Positions 1 to 12,400 of a stretch of 64,000 nt of DNA are shown in pieces. The stretch spans positions 3,363,501 through 3,427,500 of the forward strand of contig NC_086247.1 in assembly GCF_021018805.1 (NCBI RefSeq). Direction: 5' to 3'. The DNA comes from Prinia subflava (lineage: Eukaryota > Chordata > Aves > Passeriformes > Cisticolidae). The position numbers were made by a program, and so were the translations under genes. Positions within the stretch are counted from its first letter, which is position 1. Every line of letters begins with the position of its first letter. Under the pieces are notes generated by a model, which was not told the DNA's origin, ran no database searches, and saw nothing but the letters and a program-made list of their open reading frames with translations.

Positions 1-790
1 GCCTTTAAGGTACATGTAGGCCTCTTTTAGGAGTTCAGCCACGGCTTTTGCAAAACAGAAAGATGCAGTGAATCACTCACATAAATATTCAACTTTAGCT
101 TCACTTGCACCTGTCAAAGCTTCTGCTGCCTTTGCGGCTGAGTGAAGATCTGGCCTGTTATTTGGCCTCGATGGTAATGCCAAGTATTTCTTTTTATTTA
201 GCTTTTCCAGCAATCCCTTTACACTGAAATCTGCTTGTCTATTCTTGGATATCACCACCACCACCTTGCTGTGATCGCTGAAGATGAAAGTTTATCCTGC
301 AGGTTTATTATGCTTTGAGAAAACAAATTACTTCCTGACACTCACACGTCTCTCATTTTCAAAACCCTTAAATGGTTCTCTCATTGACTTCCCAATGTTC
401 ATCTTCTCAGCATCTACACAAAGCTGACAGCCATCAGAAATTCAAAGAGATGCTACTTCTCCTGAAGACTGGGAGCTGGAAACTGATATTGTATCTAACT
501 GTGAGAGAGAATGAATGAGGGGAAATAGTTTTCCTGAAAAATCTTCATCAGCTGCAAACACACACACCTGGAAAGGTCTGTCAAATGCAGCTTCTTCACC
601 TCCCAGCTCATGCAAAGCATGACATCCAGATAATAAACAGAGAGAGATGATGGGAGGAAAAAACACAAGAGAACATGAAATACTGAGATAGAATCTCAGA
701 TTAAAAATAAACTGTCAAATAATTAAATAATTTCAAGATTTCTTTTTCCAAAGTGATAATTGCTTGAAATGCTGAATCTATTCCAACATC
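1..790. other. Unique non-coding DNA
   Basis: A+T-rich single-copy-looking sequence. The only open frames are short (under 75 codons), with no domain I recognise and no convincing splice-site arrangement. I see no repeat family here. Confidence 0.6.
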
Positions 791-844
791 TCTAGATGAT
801 TTTTAGGGTCCCTTCCAACCCTAACTATTCCATGATTTTGTGAT
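791..844 (+). mobile_element. CR1: CR1 LINE fragment, extreme 3' end
   Basis: A 54-base remnant in sense orientation. It keeps the 'agatgat..agggtcccttccaacc' block that ends avian CR1 elements, followed by degenerate octamers (ccatgattttgtgat). CR1 retroposons are usually severely 5'-truncated, so such stubs are typical. It has no coding capacity. Confidence 0.75.
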
Positions 845-3800
845 CTCTGTGTTTATTTTTAATTCCTCCTGTTTGCAGCACTCCAAGTGTACACAGGTTA
901 TTTGCAGCTTCTCAGAGTGGAAGGGAGAGCTCAGTGTTTTTCACAGGAATAGTCAAACCAAGGGGACACCTCATCCTGGGAGACTTTTATATATTAAGCT
1001 GGCAGTGGCATTCAAAATAGCCTTCCTATCCTCATTTGTCCTGCAGCCCGCTTAAATGCATGACAACAGACATGGGAATATTACTCATTGGTAACTAGGA
1101 ATTTTTGTGTATGGTCCTTTTAGAAATACCACCTTTAAAAATCCACTCCTATCTGCTTTGCTACTGAATTCTTCTTGATATTAATACAGTGCATAAACAA
1201 CTCAGTTTTGTAGCACACCTACTTGACTTTCTCAGGGCAATGTACCCTCTTTTCAGGTATTTCTGAACAGTGGCTCTTTATTTGCAAACACGTGTACCAA
1301 CAGGGTACAGATCCTTTCTATCCTTTTTCTGTGTCCTTTCTGTGAGAAATGAATGAATTAAAAGTTCTTGTTTTTCCTTTACAATGGGGGACAGCTGGCT
1401 CTTGCTAAACAAGCACTCAGATGCCTTGGAGAACAACTGCAGGAAATGCTGTGCAGTAATGAAAAATACACACCAACATGCAAGGCACCCTTTCAGCCCC
1501 CCTTTCCCCCTGTTAACCAATTCAGAACATACTAAAACATTAAGGAAGAACATTAAGTTTTGGAGTAGATGGGAAGTTTTATGCCTTGTCATTATCTTCA
1601 GCATCCAAAACTGGCAAGCAAGTATGGAATAATAAAAAACAAGCAACAAAAAAAACCCCAAACCCCCCACACCACCAAGAACAACAACAACACCCCATGA
1701 AAACCAAATGAAATAAAAGAAGAAAAGAAAATTAAAAAACTCCAGTGGTCTGGTCAGGATTCTTTATGTGTAATGCTCAAGGGATATATGCAAATAAAGG
1801 TTTTGTCTTTTTCATGTGGTTTGCAGTTGAGATTGGGTGTTGAGAAGGGCATTATACTTTACCTGGCAAGCCAGTATTTATGCTAAATATAGAAAAAAGC
1901 AGCCAAAAAATAAATATAATTATTCTTTCTTTGGCAATGCAGTATGTGTGCTAAATATAGAAGAAAACACACAACAAATAAGTAACGTGATAACATATAT
2001 ATATTTATGTATATATGTTTGTACTTCAAATCCCACAGCTTGAGTTCCAGCTGCCCTGAATGGCTGGAAATTTTAAATGGGGTTTTGATGGAAATTCTGG
2101 TATTTCAACTGTCAAGGGATGTAGCAGGTCAAATCCCAAGCAAGCCCTGATGATAAACTTCACTTGTGAAAGCAAAGACATGAGGAAAAGAGGAAAAGTT
2201 CTTGTGTTTTTGGATTAACCAATCTAGGCAGCATACAGTCTCTCTTAGTGTTGTTCCTGGAAGAAAGGTAACTGTGACCTTTGGTTTTGAGTTCCACTCA
2301 CTTCTACATCCCTTCAAAATAAGCATATTTTGGGGGAATATTCATTCAGAGACTTAAAAATGGGTTGTTACATCAAAGCAACCATGGGGAAGCATATGAC
2401 AAGCAGATTAGCACAAGGGACATTACAGGAAATTTCTCTGGGTTTTTTTTAACAGTTCCCTACAAAGATAAGAAGGAATTATCATTGATTTACAGCCAGG
2501 ATGCTGAGATGTGCATTTGTGCAGCACAGTACAAACCCTGAGCTGGGCTAGACAAGGACAGCAGGTCAGTAAGTGCATTTGCCATGGCAAGCCCAGGGGT
2601 GGAGCTGTTGCTCTCAGGTGCAAATTTGCTGCAATCCAACCATGACAAAGGGCAGGTCTGTGGTGTCCCACCTTTGCAGGCAGACCCAGCACAGCAGAGA
2701 AGGTCAGAGAGCAGGAGAGGAGCCCATGGCCCACCTCTCATCCACAGGGGAACAAACTGAAGGCATTTCCCTGTGGATAACCCACTGGACTATCTGCACT
2801 ATGAGCACACAGAGGGTAAATGGCGTTTTGTTTTAAGGGAGAGAAATGAGATCCTCTTGCTCTGTTTCCAGAAAGGAACATCAGAGCCCATGTGCCAAGC
2901 CTCCTGCTTGGCAGCTCCATGTGCCATATCCTAATAGGATGCAAAACACCTGCCTGGCAAGATCAGGATTATTGGAGCTGAGCTCATGCATCGCACGGCT
3001 TTTTCTAATGAATCCCTCTTTAGCATACATTTATGCCAGTTGACAAAGTGAAAGAAGCAATTCCTTTAAATATTGAGCATTCATACGTAAATTGCAGCCT
3101 AGTGGAATCTTCTCCTATCCAAACCGAATCCTTTATCTATTTCTGTTATATAAGAAAAGCAAATAATTTCTTATCGGTTGACTTTGAAATACAGGCAAGT
3201 GTTCAGTAGGAGTATTATGAAGTGTCAGCTTTTCTACAGCGTTCACTTTTCATGCTCTTAATTTCTCATTTCATTATCTCGTCTTATTCTCTTGCCATGT
3301 CAGTGTTTTGATTCGATGGCTTGCATGTGACAAGAGCTCTTGCTGTGTGAGCGATACAAATGCGGCTTTAAAAGTGCTACAACTTCCTATTAAGGCAGAG
3401 GCCCTTCCTCAGGAATTTCTTAAAGCTGAAACTGAGACAAGGCAGAACCAGGGAAACTTTGATATGCACAGCAGGCTAAGCCCTCCCGCAGTCCCTGCCA
3501 CGGATTTCTGTGCAAAACCTTTCTTTGTGTTGCTGATTTGCAGAGGTTTGATCTGTTATTGCCCTGGCAATGCAGAAGTAGCATATCACTCTTTTATCTC
3601 TAAATGCTCTCACTTCAGCCAGCAAGATGCTCAACAGCTTCTTACAGAAAAATTAAATTACTTTAATGCCTGAAGAAAGGGCAATAACTTTTCCTTGGCT
3701 TTTCCTTGGGGTCCTTACCCCAAGCAGAGAATGAAAGTACAACCAGGACAGAGTTTATTTCTGCCAATGATGGCCGAGCTGACATCCTTGTCCTCAGAAA

Positions 3801-3949
3801 TAATCTGAGGGAGGCAGGTTAGTAGTGGCCAGTGGGAATCTCAAGGCTATGTCTGCTGCTCTCAGGGGCAGTGTGGAAAAAGTAAGGCCTCAGTGGGTCT
3901 TGAAAAGGCAAGACAGAGCACAGAATCTTCACAGAATAAAGATGAGTGT
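845..3949. other. Unique non-coding DNA with an A-rich patch
   Basis: No gene recognised. An A-rich, AAC-rich low-complexity patch lies at 1631-1740 and a short TA-rich run at 1998-2020. The minus-strand frame of about 130 codons at 1278-1670 ends inside the A-rich patch and has no recognisable domain. Bases 3,050-3,390 are unusual in keeping several CpGs in A+T-rich sequence (see findings). Confidence 0.55.
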
Positions 3950-4390
3950 GGGAGGCCATGAAGATGCTCTGAGGGCTGCGACACCTCTGCTCTGGAGCTG
4001 GGCTGGGAGAGTTGGGGCTGTTCAGCCTGGAGAGGAGAAGGCTCCAGGGAGACCTTGGAGCCCCTTTCAGTGTCTAAAAGAGCTCCAAGGGAGCTGCTGA
4101 GGGACTTTGAACAAGGAGTTCAAGCAGCAGGACAAGAGGGAAAGTTTTTAAACTGATAGAGGGCAGGGTTAGATTGGATATTAGGAAGGAATTCTTTACT
4201 GTGAGGGTGGAGAGGCCCTGGCACAGGTTGCCCAGAGGAGCTGTGGCTGCTCCATCCCTGGAAGTGTCCAAGGCCAGGCTGGATGGGGCTTGGAGCAACC
4301 TGGGATAGTGGAAGGTGTCCCTGCCCATGGCAGGGGGTAGAACTGGATGATCTTTAAAGTCCATTCCAGCCCAAACCATTCTGTGGTTCA
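3950..4390 (+). mobile_element. CR1: CR1 LINE, 5'-truncated, sense orientation
   Basis: About 440 bases of the CR1 3' region run from the 'gaggccatgaagatg..' segment (end of the reverse-transcriptase frame) through 'ggatattaggaaggaattc', 'ctggaagtgtccaaggcc' and 'ggaaggtgtccctgcccatgg' to 'ccaaaccattctgtggttc'. It is interrupted by small indels and cannot encode protein. The open frames seen on either strand here, including a minus-strand one of about 150 codons, are by-products of CR1 sequence. Confidence 0.9.
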
Positions 4391-5188
4391 AAGTCTGGTA
4401 CCTTTGTGCTAGAAAGGAGAGAGGAATGAGTAAAAACTGTTGAACTGATCCCAAATGTATCATGAGAAACAGACCTGGAAGAAGAAACTCATTTCTCTGA
4501 AGAACTCCACTTGATGGAACACCAAGAATCAAGGAATGTCTTGCTAGAGAAGCATTTGGGGTTTTACCTCTTGATTAGCAAAAGATACATCAGAACATCC
4601 AGTCATAACTTCTCTCTCTTCTGGCTTTATCCCCTCACCACATCACATTTTGGAAAGGAAATGCTGCAAACCTTACACACGAGGACTCACTTTAGGAATT
4701 CCACTGCACACAGGTGATGTGAGAAAGAACTGCTCATGTGGAGCAAGCACGACCCTGGAAAGGGAACAAGGCAGTGCAAGGGAAGTGCCTGACCAAATGT
4801 GTTCAGTGGGATCAGGGCAGCCCCCATCTGTAGCACAGCTCCCTTTGTAGGAATGGGAACACAAGCTTTCATCTCTTCAGAGGAAACTTTAATTAGCATA
4901 ATGGGAAATTGCACCACTGGAATGAGCAGAATCGTTTGTGTATATTCCAGCTGTATTTATGCTGTGAGCTGACTCACAACTCAGAGCAATTCCACTCCAA
5001 GATCTCCTCATCTGCCAATCTAAAGGAGGAAAAGACCAGATTCCCTAAGCAGAGGAGAAGGCTGGAAGTTTTCTTCTTGTTCTACAGAACTGTTGTCACT
5101 GACAAAGGTTTGGGGCAATAACAGGCACGAGATGCTACCAAGGTTCAAGGATGGGTTTGAGGAAGGCTGTATCCACCTCTGGTGTTCT
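4391..5188. other. Unique non-coding DNA
   Basis: Spacer between two CR1 insertions. Nothing recognised beyond short chance frames. Confidence 0.6.
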
Positions 5189-5647
5189 CACAGAATCACA
5201 GAATCATTAGGTTGGAAGAGACCTCCAGGATCATCCAGTCCAACCCAACCCTAACCTCAACTAAACCACAGCACCAAGTGCCACATCCAGTCTTTTCTGA
5301 AACACATCCAGAGATGGTGACTCCATCACATCCCCAGGCAGACCATTCCAATACTTTATTACTCTTTCTGTAAAATACTTTTTCCTAATATCCAGCCTAT
5401 ATTTCCCTTGGCTCAGCTTGAGGCTGTGTCCTTTTGTTTTAGTTGTTGCCTGAAGAAAGAGACCAACCCCCACCTGACTACAGTCACCTTTCAGGAGGCT
5501 GTACAGAGTGATAAGGTCACCTCTGAGCCTCCTTTTCTCCAGGCTAAACACCCCCAGCTCCCTCAGTCTTTCCTCACAGGGTTTGTGCTCCAAGCCCCTC
5601 CTCAGCCTCATTGGCCCCCTCTGGAAGCATTCAATCATCTCAACGTG
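5189..5647 (-). mobile_element. CR1: CR1 LINE, 5'-truncated, antisense
   Basis: Starts on the plus strand with the reversed CR1 tail (cacagaatcacagaatcatt). It continues through 'ggttggaagagacctcc', 'gagatggtgactcc', 'cctaatatccagcctatatt', 'cagcttgaggctgtg' and 'aggctgtacagagtgataagg' to 'ctggaagcattcaatcatctc', where it is cut off. The sequence is close to a full CR1 3' region, so it is one of the younger copies here. It shares subfamily-specific wording with the copy at 19,068. Its 5' end abuts the 5' end of an oppositely oriented CR1. Confidence 0.92.
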
Positions 5648-5652
5648 TTCTC

Positions 5653-5984
5653 AGCACAAGAAGGACATGGATCTGCTGGAATGAGTCCAGAGGAGGCCAC
5701 CAATGAGATCAAAGGGCTGGAGCACCTCTCCCTTGTGGAAAAACTGAGAGAAATGGGATTTAGCCCAGAGAAGAGAAGAGAAGGATCTGGGGGGACCTGA
5801 TAGCAATCCAATAGGTTTCCCAGAAGAGCTGTGGATTCCCAATCCCTTAAAATATTCAAAGCCAGGTTTAATTGAGCTTTGAGCCACTTGGTCTAGTGGC
5901 AATTGTACCTGCTCATGGCAGGGGGCTAGAATTAAATGAGCTTTAAGGTTGCTTCCAACCTGAACTATTCTCATATTCTATGAT
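5653..5984 (+). mobile_element. CR1: CR1 LINE, 5'-truncated and internally deleted
   Basis: Sense-oriented copy from 'agcacaagaaggacatgg..' through 'gagggctggagcacctctc'-like sequence, 'gaagagaagagaaggat' and 'tggggggacctgatagc'. It then jumps directly to 'ggtttcccagaagagctgtgg', omitting the segment normally found between (hard to size by eye, probably 100-200 bases). It ends with 'cctgaactattctcatattctatgat'. It has its own 3' tail, so it is a second insertion and not an inverted piece of the neighbour. Confidence 0.88.
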
Positions 5985-8900
5985 CTTTTAATCACCTTAG
6001 AACCCCTCTCAAAAATCACTGCAGAGTTTGACTGTGCCCTGTGCTGTGAGTCGAAGGAGGAGGTGGTCAGAGAAGGGGCTGAGGAGTCACCAGGCTGTGA
6101 TTCACCTCCTGTAAGAGCACATGAGGACAAGGAACAGCTGAGATGGAGCTTGCAAATGTCCATCTGGACACCTCATACTGCTGTGTACACACCGTGTCCT
6201 CAACATACTCCAAAATTCTCCAGCGACTTATTACTGAAAAATTATTCTGATGAAGACTGCTCATCTTGGTGTGGATGGTGCTACCAACTGAAATTGATTC
6301 AAAGATAGATTTTTGAAAAATTATAGTTACATATTTCAGAGTCAAATTATTTATTTTTTTCACAAACTTATTCTTCCAGTCTATTTGGCATGGTAAAATG
6401 GAGATGTTGTGTCATATCCACCTTGAAAAGAAATTGTCATCTTTAGAGGTGGAAAGAAAGAGATGGAAAAAGAGTGAATCTAAGCCATATCTTCAGATTA
6501 GCTCTCTGGAAGTGAAGCACATGGCTTGAAAACAGAAATGTCTTTTGCTTCTATTTAATTTTAATCACTCTGTTTTCATTTTTTCCAAACTTGAGACCTA
6601 TTTTAATTAAAAAAACATACTTTCTAATTAAAAAAAAATGATTAGGTTAATCAACAGCTGTTCAATTCAAGTGGCATTCTGGAAATAAAACCTGTAAGTC
6701 TTCTGACTGAGCTCAAATACCATCTTTAGTTTCCTAAATCAATATATTTGGGAATGGATAAATTAGACTACTTATGATTCTAGGTTAAATTCTTCCAGAA
6801 TATTGGCTGAAGAAATTATGTGCATGGCTGAGTTCATGTATGCAGATGGAAAATTATATCCTTCAAAACAAGAGGATGTGAAGCTTGTTGATGTGAAACA
6901 GGGATTAAAATACTTTGTCTGATCCAGGGAATTTATCCTGTGTGTTGATCCCATCTTAACTTTGTCCCGATTATAAGGATACACAGCCATTTCCACAGGC
7001 ATGAAAAATTGTTCATTTCTGGTCAATTTGAAATGAAATTGTTTATTTGTTTGTAGGTCAGTCAGTGAACTGAAATACCCCTTTTCTTGTGCAATCCTTG
7101 TTCTGCATAAAACAAAACCAGGGCAGAGATGCTTTGATTTCACAGAAAAAGCCACACTGTAACAAAGCATGGACAAGAATCTGAAGTAAGAAGGTAAGAA
7201 GTGGATCAGGATGTGACAGAAAAGATGACCAGGTGAAAAATCAAGGAACAATACGTAATATAAACCCCCTGACTCTCAGAACAGACAGTTAATGGATTGA
7301 AGAACAACACTAAAAAAAGGTTTGAAAAACACTTCCCTATTTTTGCAGATTTTTTTTTCTGTCCTGATAGAAAAATAGCTGAAAGACTGGGAAAATAACA
7401 ATAGGAAGGTTAAAAAAAAGGCAAGGGAGTGGGGGGAAAGGGGAGAAGGGGACAAAAAGAGAGCTCTGAACCACTCTTTCCCTAGAAAAAAATGCTAAGC
7501 TGGAATATCTGGTGCCCCATTAGCACTGGGAAACTAAATTCTGAACAAGGTCTATTTATTTGCCTCACTTCTATGACATATATTATATAATTTCAGCACT
7601 TGGCTTCTCATATATAGTCTGACTGCTGGGAATTCATGTTTTCTTGAAGGCTTGCTGAAGGTCATTGTAAATCTCCAGTAATACAGGGTGTTTAATCAGG
7701 GATCCTTATTCCCCAGAGAAATTCTTCTGGTCCACACATTTTTAAGGAGCTCAAGGCTCTGGGAGGTATTTTGAGAAGCAGACACACAGGCAGGGCTTCC
7801 TTAGTCCACACCAAGAACTTGCTTCTTTGTTTGCTGTTAAACCTGGACAAAAAATATTTAAAGAAGTGGAGAAAGAAAAAGCAAATCTATTGCTTTTGTG
7901 TTGTGTTGCAGTGATCCCATGAATCAATGGTTTCCCGGGTTTTCTGGTTTTGACTGAGCTGAAAATTGTTTTCTGACTCTAATGCTTCAGGCCCTGGGCA
8001 CTCTTCTAAGGTTAGAGATGTGCCTACTCCAAATGAGAGCAGCATTGATTGTAAAACCTTTGGTTTATGCCCAACAGTGAATATCTCTCCCCCAGATTTG
8101 TCAGTCTCAAATATATCCTACCAGAAAGGTTTTGAGGAGGCCTCATTTGAGGGTTTGCTTGGCCAATTCTTGGGTTATTTTCTAGTTCCTGGGAAAATGA
8201 GGGGCTTTGAGCTTTTCAGATTCAGCTGGGATTGCTCCTGACAGCAAACAAACGTAAGGAAGATCAGAGATTTATCTTTGCCCCCCAAAAAAAGCTTTAG
8301 GAACATGATAGCAAAATTCGAAATAAACACAGAAACATAAAAACCAATAAAAGGTGAAGAGATTATACTCTCCTTTTCTAGCTATCACTTTGGATTACTC
8401 CATGGGATACCACTGTGTTGGGATCCAAGGTCACGATCCCTTCTCCCATGTGACTGTTTCTATACAGAATCGACAACCTCGCTAAACCTCACTGACACTC
8501 AAGGTTTTCTATCTATTAATAAGTTTCTCAGCAGTCTTTCAGGATTCCCCAGGCTCTCTTGTAGTTTAGGAAACCTTATCCTGCTGCAAAATTCTACAGC
8601 TGCTTCCTGTCTGCCACAAATGCAGATGGAGCACCAGTGGTTGTAGCAAAGACAGTTTCACTTTGATATGCAGACAGAACATTTGTAGGGCTGATTCATC
8701 CTCCCCCAAGGACTTTCATCTCAAGAAGTCAAGGGAATATTGCTTTTCTTCTCTCATATTACAAATGAACACATCATCAAAGTTTAGTTTGTAGTTCACC
8801 ATCCTGGACACAAGGAAGAAATATTTAGGACAGGATGCTCAGAGCCCTCTCCCTGCATCCTCCCTCCCTCAGCAGGGTGATTTCAGGGCTGGGAGCCACG

Positions 8901-9196
8901 AGGATATCCAAGAAGGCCTCTTCCCTCCTACATCTGCCAGGGAGCCACCCTGCACCCCATGAAGATTTCACCCACAATCACAATCATTTATTAAGTTTCC
9001 CAGCAAAAAAATGATGATGATGATCATGATCGTGATGAGCACTATGAGAATGATGAGATATTTGAACAGTCCAAACCCGCTTTGCTGGTGACCCAGAACA
9101 GGAAACAAAAGCTTCCAACTTCACTGGCAGTAACCTACCAGCCTCCTGAAAAGAACTGTCTTGAGAGGAAGGTGTGAGTTGAGGGAGAAATGATGT
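5985..9196. other. Unique non-coding DNA with low-complexity patches
   Basis: No gene recognised. Short poly-A/T runs lie near 6,600-6,640 and a purine-rich A/G stretch at 7,412-7,461. A minus-strand frame of about 159 codons (6,772-7,251) has no recognisable domain. One frame of that length is about what chance gives in 64 kb read six ways. Confidence 0.55.
9010..9059. repeat. Degenerate (ATG)n/(GAT)n microsatellite
   Basis: Five clean ATG/GAT units, then interrupted atcatgatcgtgatgag-type units. Short and imperfect, with no functional implication visible. Confidence 0.7.
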
Positions 9197-9406
9197 CATA
9201 AAACCATTTAGGCTGGATCAATTAGTCCAACCGTAAGCCTAGCACTGCTAAGGCCACCACAAAACCATGTCCCCAGGAGCCACATCTCTGTGTCTTTTAA
9301 ATCCCTCCAGGGATGGTGACTCCACCACTACCCTGGGCATCCTGGTCTAGTGCTTGGCAGCCCTTTCTGTGAGGAAATAGTTCCTGTCATATTTCAGAAT
9401 AAGGTG
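9197..9406 (-). mobile_element. CR1: Old CR1 LINE fragment, antisense
   Basis: Diverged copy. It retains 'aaaccatttaggctgga', 'agtccaaccgt', 'ccagggatggtgactcc', 'accaccctgggca'-like and 'ctttctgtgaggaaatag'. The tail octamers are nearly gone (only 'cataaaacca'). The many substitutions make it older than the copies at 5,189 and 19,068. Confidence 0.75.
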
Positions 9407-12400
9407 TTTTCAGTCTGCTCAAATGCAGTGCATTCATCAGCCCCCAGGAATGGAGGAAACCACTGAAGGCAAACTTTCAGAGTTCCATCAGATCATATCA
9501 TGGGTACATGTGAGAGACAGGACACCTGAATTATCCTCCTGGTCTGGCACTGCTTTGAAAACCCCAACTGTGGAAATTTCTCACCACCTCTCTGTGTCCT
9601 TGACCGCATTTCCCAACACGTGTACAGAAAGTGAAAACTCTGTATTATTGTATTAATGTCTGACATGATTAAAATGTTAGATTCCTGTCCTGGTCAGGAG
9701 TCTTCTAAATACAAATCATAAGAAAAATCTTTACATGCCGGTCAGAAAATAAAAAAAAAATTATACGCTAGAAAAGATTTCAAAATAGGAGAACAGAAAT
9801 CTTGTTGTTTTTCTGCTCACCATGAAGCAAATCAATGAGGTCAACAGGAACGAGCATCATCCAACAACTCTCATTTATTCCTGTTTTCCCATCTGCCTAC
9901 ACTATAATTACACACCAAAAAAATAACAATAAAAATGCATTGATACAGTCACTAACTCAAGCACTCCTAGCTTTGGAAATGCTACTATGGATTTTAACTG
10001 TTAGTGAATTATTAATCCAATCTGGCAACATCATTTAGATCCCACATACATTTATGTTATTTTTCATATAGTTTTTAACCATAGAAATATCTTTTTGCTC
10101 TCATCTTTGGGAAACTCCACCAGGAAACTTGGTATTTGATGATATTTTTTATTATTTGATGATGGGACGAGAACAGAGACTTTGAATCATATTTTTCTCC
10201 TATTGGGATCTAAAGCTATGTAAACCCTTTCCATTCTGCAAAACATGATCCCACATTCCCCAGGTCTATAAATCCCACAGGTTCTACATTATGAAGCACA
10301 ATTAAAACTCTTCATCTGCAATATTCAACCTGCTATAGTCCAGAACTTTTAGTCCAAAGAAAATCCTGCTCAGATTGTGCCTGGAAGACAACCAGAACAG
10401 ACAACATATTTGGGAATTCTGCTTGTACTGTTAGTCTAATCTCCAAGGACCAGCACCTTGTTGAGATTTAGACTGGTTTTTCAGGGACTAAAAAGCTCTT
10501 TTAAAATGCTCACTAGAAGCAAAAGGAATAGAAAATCCCCAGGATTTTTCAGAAACGTTGAAACAACTGAAATGTTTTACTAACCTGACCCCTGAAAATG
10601 GGCAAACACACTTTGACTAAGTTTTCTGAAAAAAAAAGTTAATAAAACATGATCTGCTAAGGCAACTGCTGAGGAGGGAAATGTTAACCTAGGAATAAGA
10701 GGTTGTTTTAGATAACCAAATATCAGCGTTTAGAATGGAAAATCTCTGCCAACCTTCCCCTCTGGCACCAATGCTCTGCTGTCAGGATCATATTTGGTAC
10801 AATCCTGTAATTAAAACAAATAAGAAGGTCTCAATGGGTAGCGAGTTCATTCCAAAGTCCTTCCTTACTTGTTCAATCCCAAAAGTGGTGTTATGAAGTC
10901 TTGGGAAAAAAAAAAAAAAAAAAAGAGAAAACTGAAAATGGATTTAGAGACTCAGCCACAGCGGCTTTAATTCTGTGTAACACAAAACTATCACAGTATT
11001 TTCATTATTCTTATAAGATTGAATGAGACTAAAAGCTGTCATCTTTCCAGGTCTTTATCTTCATATCTAGAATTCCAGGAGGGAGCTCAACAAATCAAGT
11101 ACCTGATAAAAGGGAATATAATACTTGATGATTTCACCATGCAGTAACGAGGAGAATATTTCTACTTAGGGAGAAGAACCCACAGGCAGAAATGGGCTCA
11201 ATTTGCCCTGGTGCTGAGCTGAAAACATCAGATCCTTATTATCTGTCATGCTGTACCAAAGCTATTTGTTTTCCCTTCCAGGATTATTGATCCTCATCAG
11301 GAACTCAGCCCAGGAGTGTGGACTGCTGGCTTGGCACAGGGTGAGATGGAGAAAAGTGGAGTCAATATTCACCTTCTCATGCAAATCAAGTCAGGGGTTT
11401 CAGAAGAGCTTGTCAAGGACTGTGGAATGATCTCCACCAAGGCATAAGGATCCTCGAGTGCCTTACAGGGTTCTCAAAGTACAGACCTCCTCCTACATAA
11501 ATACAGGAGAAAATCAACTGAGCCTGTGAGAAAATTCTGTGCTGCTTATACAATTCTTCTTGGAAAAGGACAATAGGAAAAAGGAAACCAGCACCATAAG
11601 TACTATTCATACTGAACTATATCCCTTAATACACTCCTAGGGGTTGTACTGATGTTGTCACAACACAAACATTAAAGCAGCAGAATGGATTTCCAAGGGT
11701 TTAACTTCATGAGTCAAACCTTTTACTGACATCATCCTTCTGGCAATTTTCTTGCTGTAAACATTGTAATCAGAGTTGCACTGGCATTTCCATTCCAGTC
11801 TCATTCCCAGCTGCTAGTGAGATTTCTGATGGCTGTTGACATAATTTAGAGCAGCTCTAAATGATGATCCAAGCTGTTCTCACTCTCAACTGGCCTGTAA
11901 CCTGTACAGGAGTGAGATGATGGGGAATTAGCTTCTCTTAGCCCTGAATATCCAGTGATTTTCCCCACCCCTTGGAAAGGTAAAATAATGACCTTAATTC
12001 CATCAGCATCTGAATCAAAGTGATTGTTTCAAGTTCATTTATTCCGTGTGTCACAAAGAGAAATCTGAGGCACGGTGCACATTGCACATTTTCTTCCCCT
12101 GGCTTGTCTTATCTCCTGTTTGCTGCCAAGTTGTCCAATGCAAATAAACTCTGATTTTAAAGGGAAAGTCAGGGAAGTGTTGTGGAGTTGATGGATATTT
12201 ACTTTGACTTCGTGACCGGAGGCAGAACACAAAACAGGGAATATCTGAGCAACCCAGAAAGGAAAATACAGTTGTCATTTCTCCAGTCACTGGCCCAGGT
12301 GATCTCATTAACAGAAGCACATTTTATCAGTGGAGATTGTTGCCATAATGTCTTGATCAAAGTAAACGCTTCGCTGGGTACACGCACACAGTCAGAGCCA

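Noticed and set aside
4074..4532. 152-codon minus-strand open frame
   Set aside because: Antisense of a CR1 LINE plus flank.
6772..7251. 159-codon minus-strand open frame in unique DNA
   Set aside because: No domain, no splice or promoter context. One frame of this size is about what chance gives in 64 kb at this base composition.
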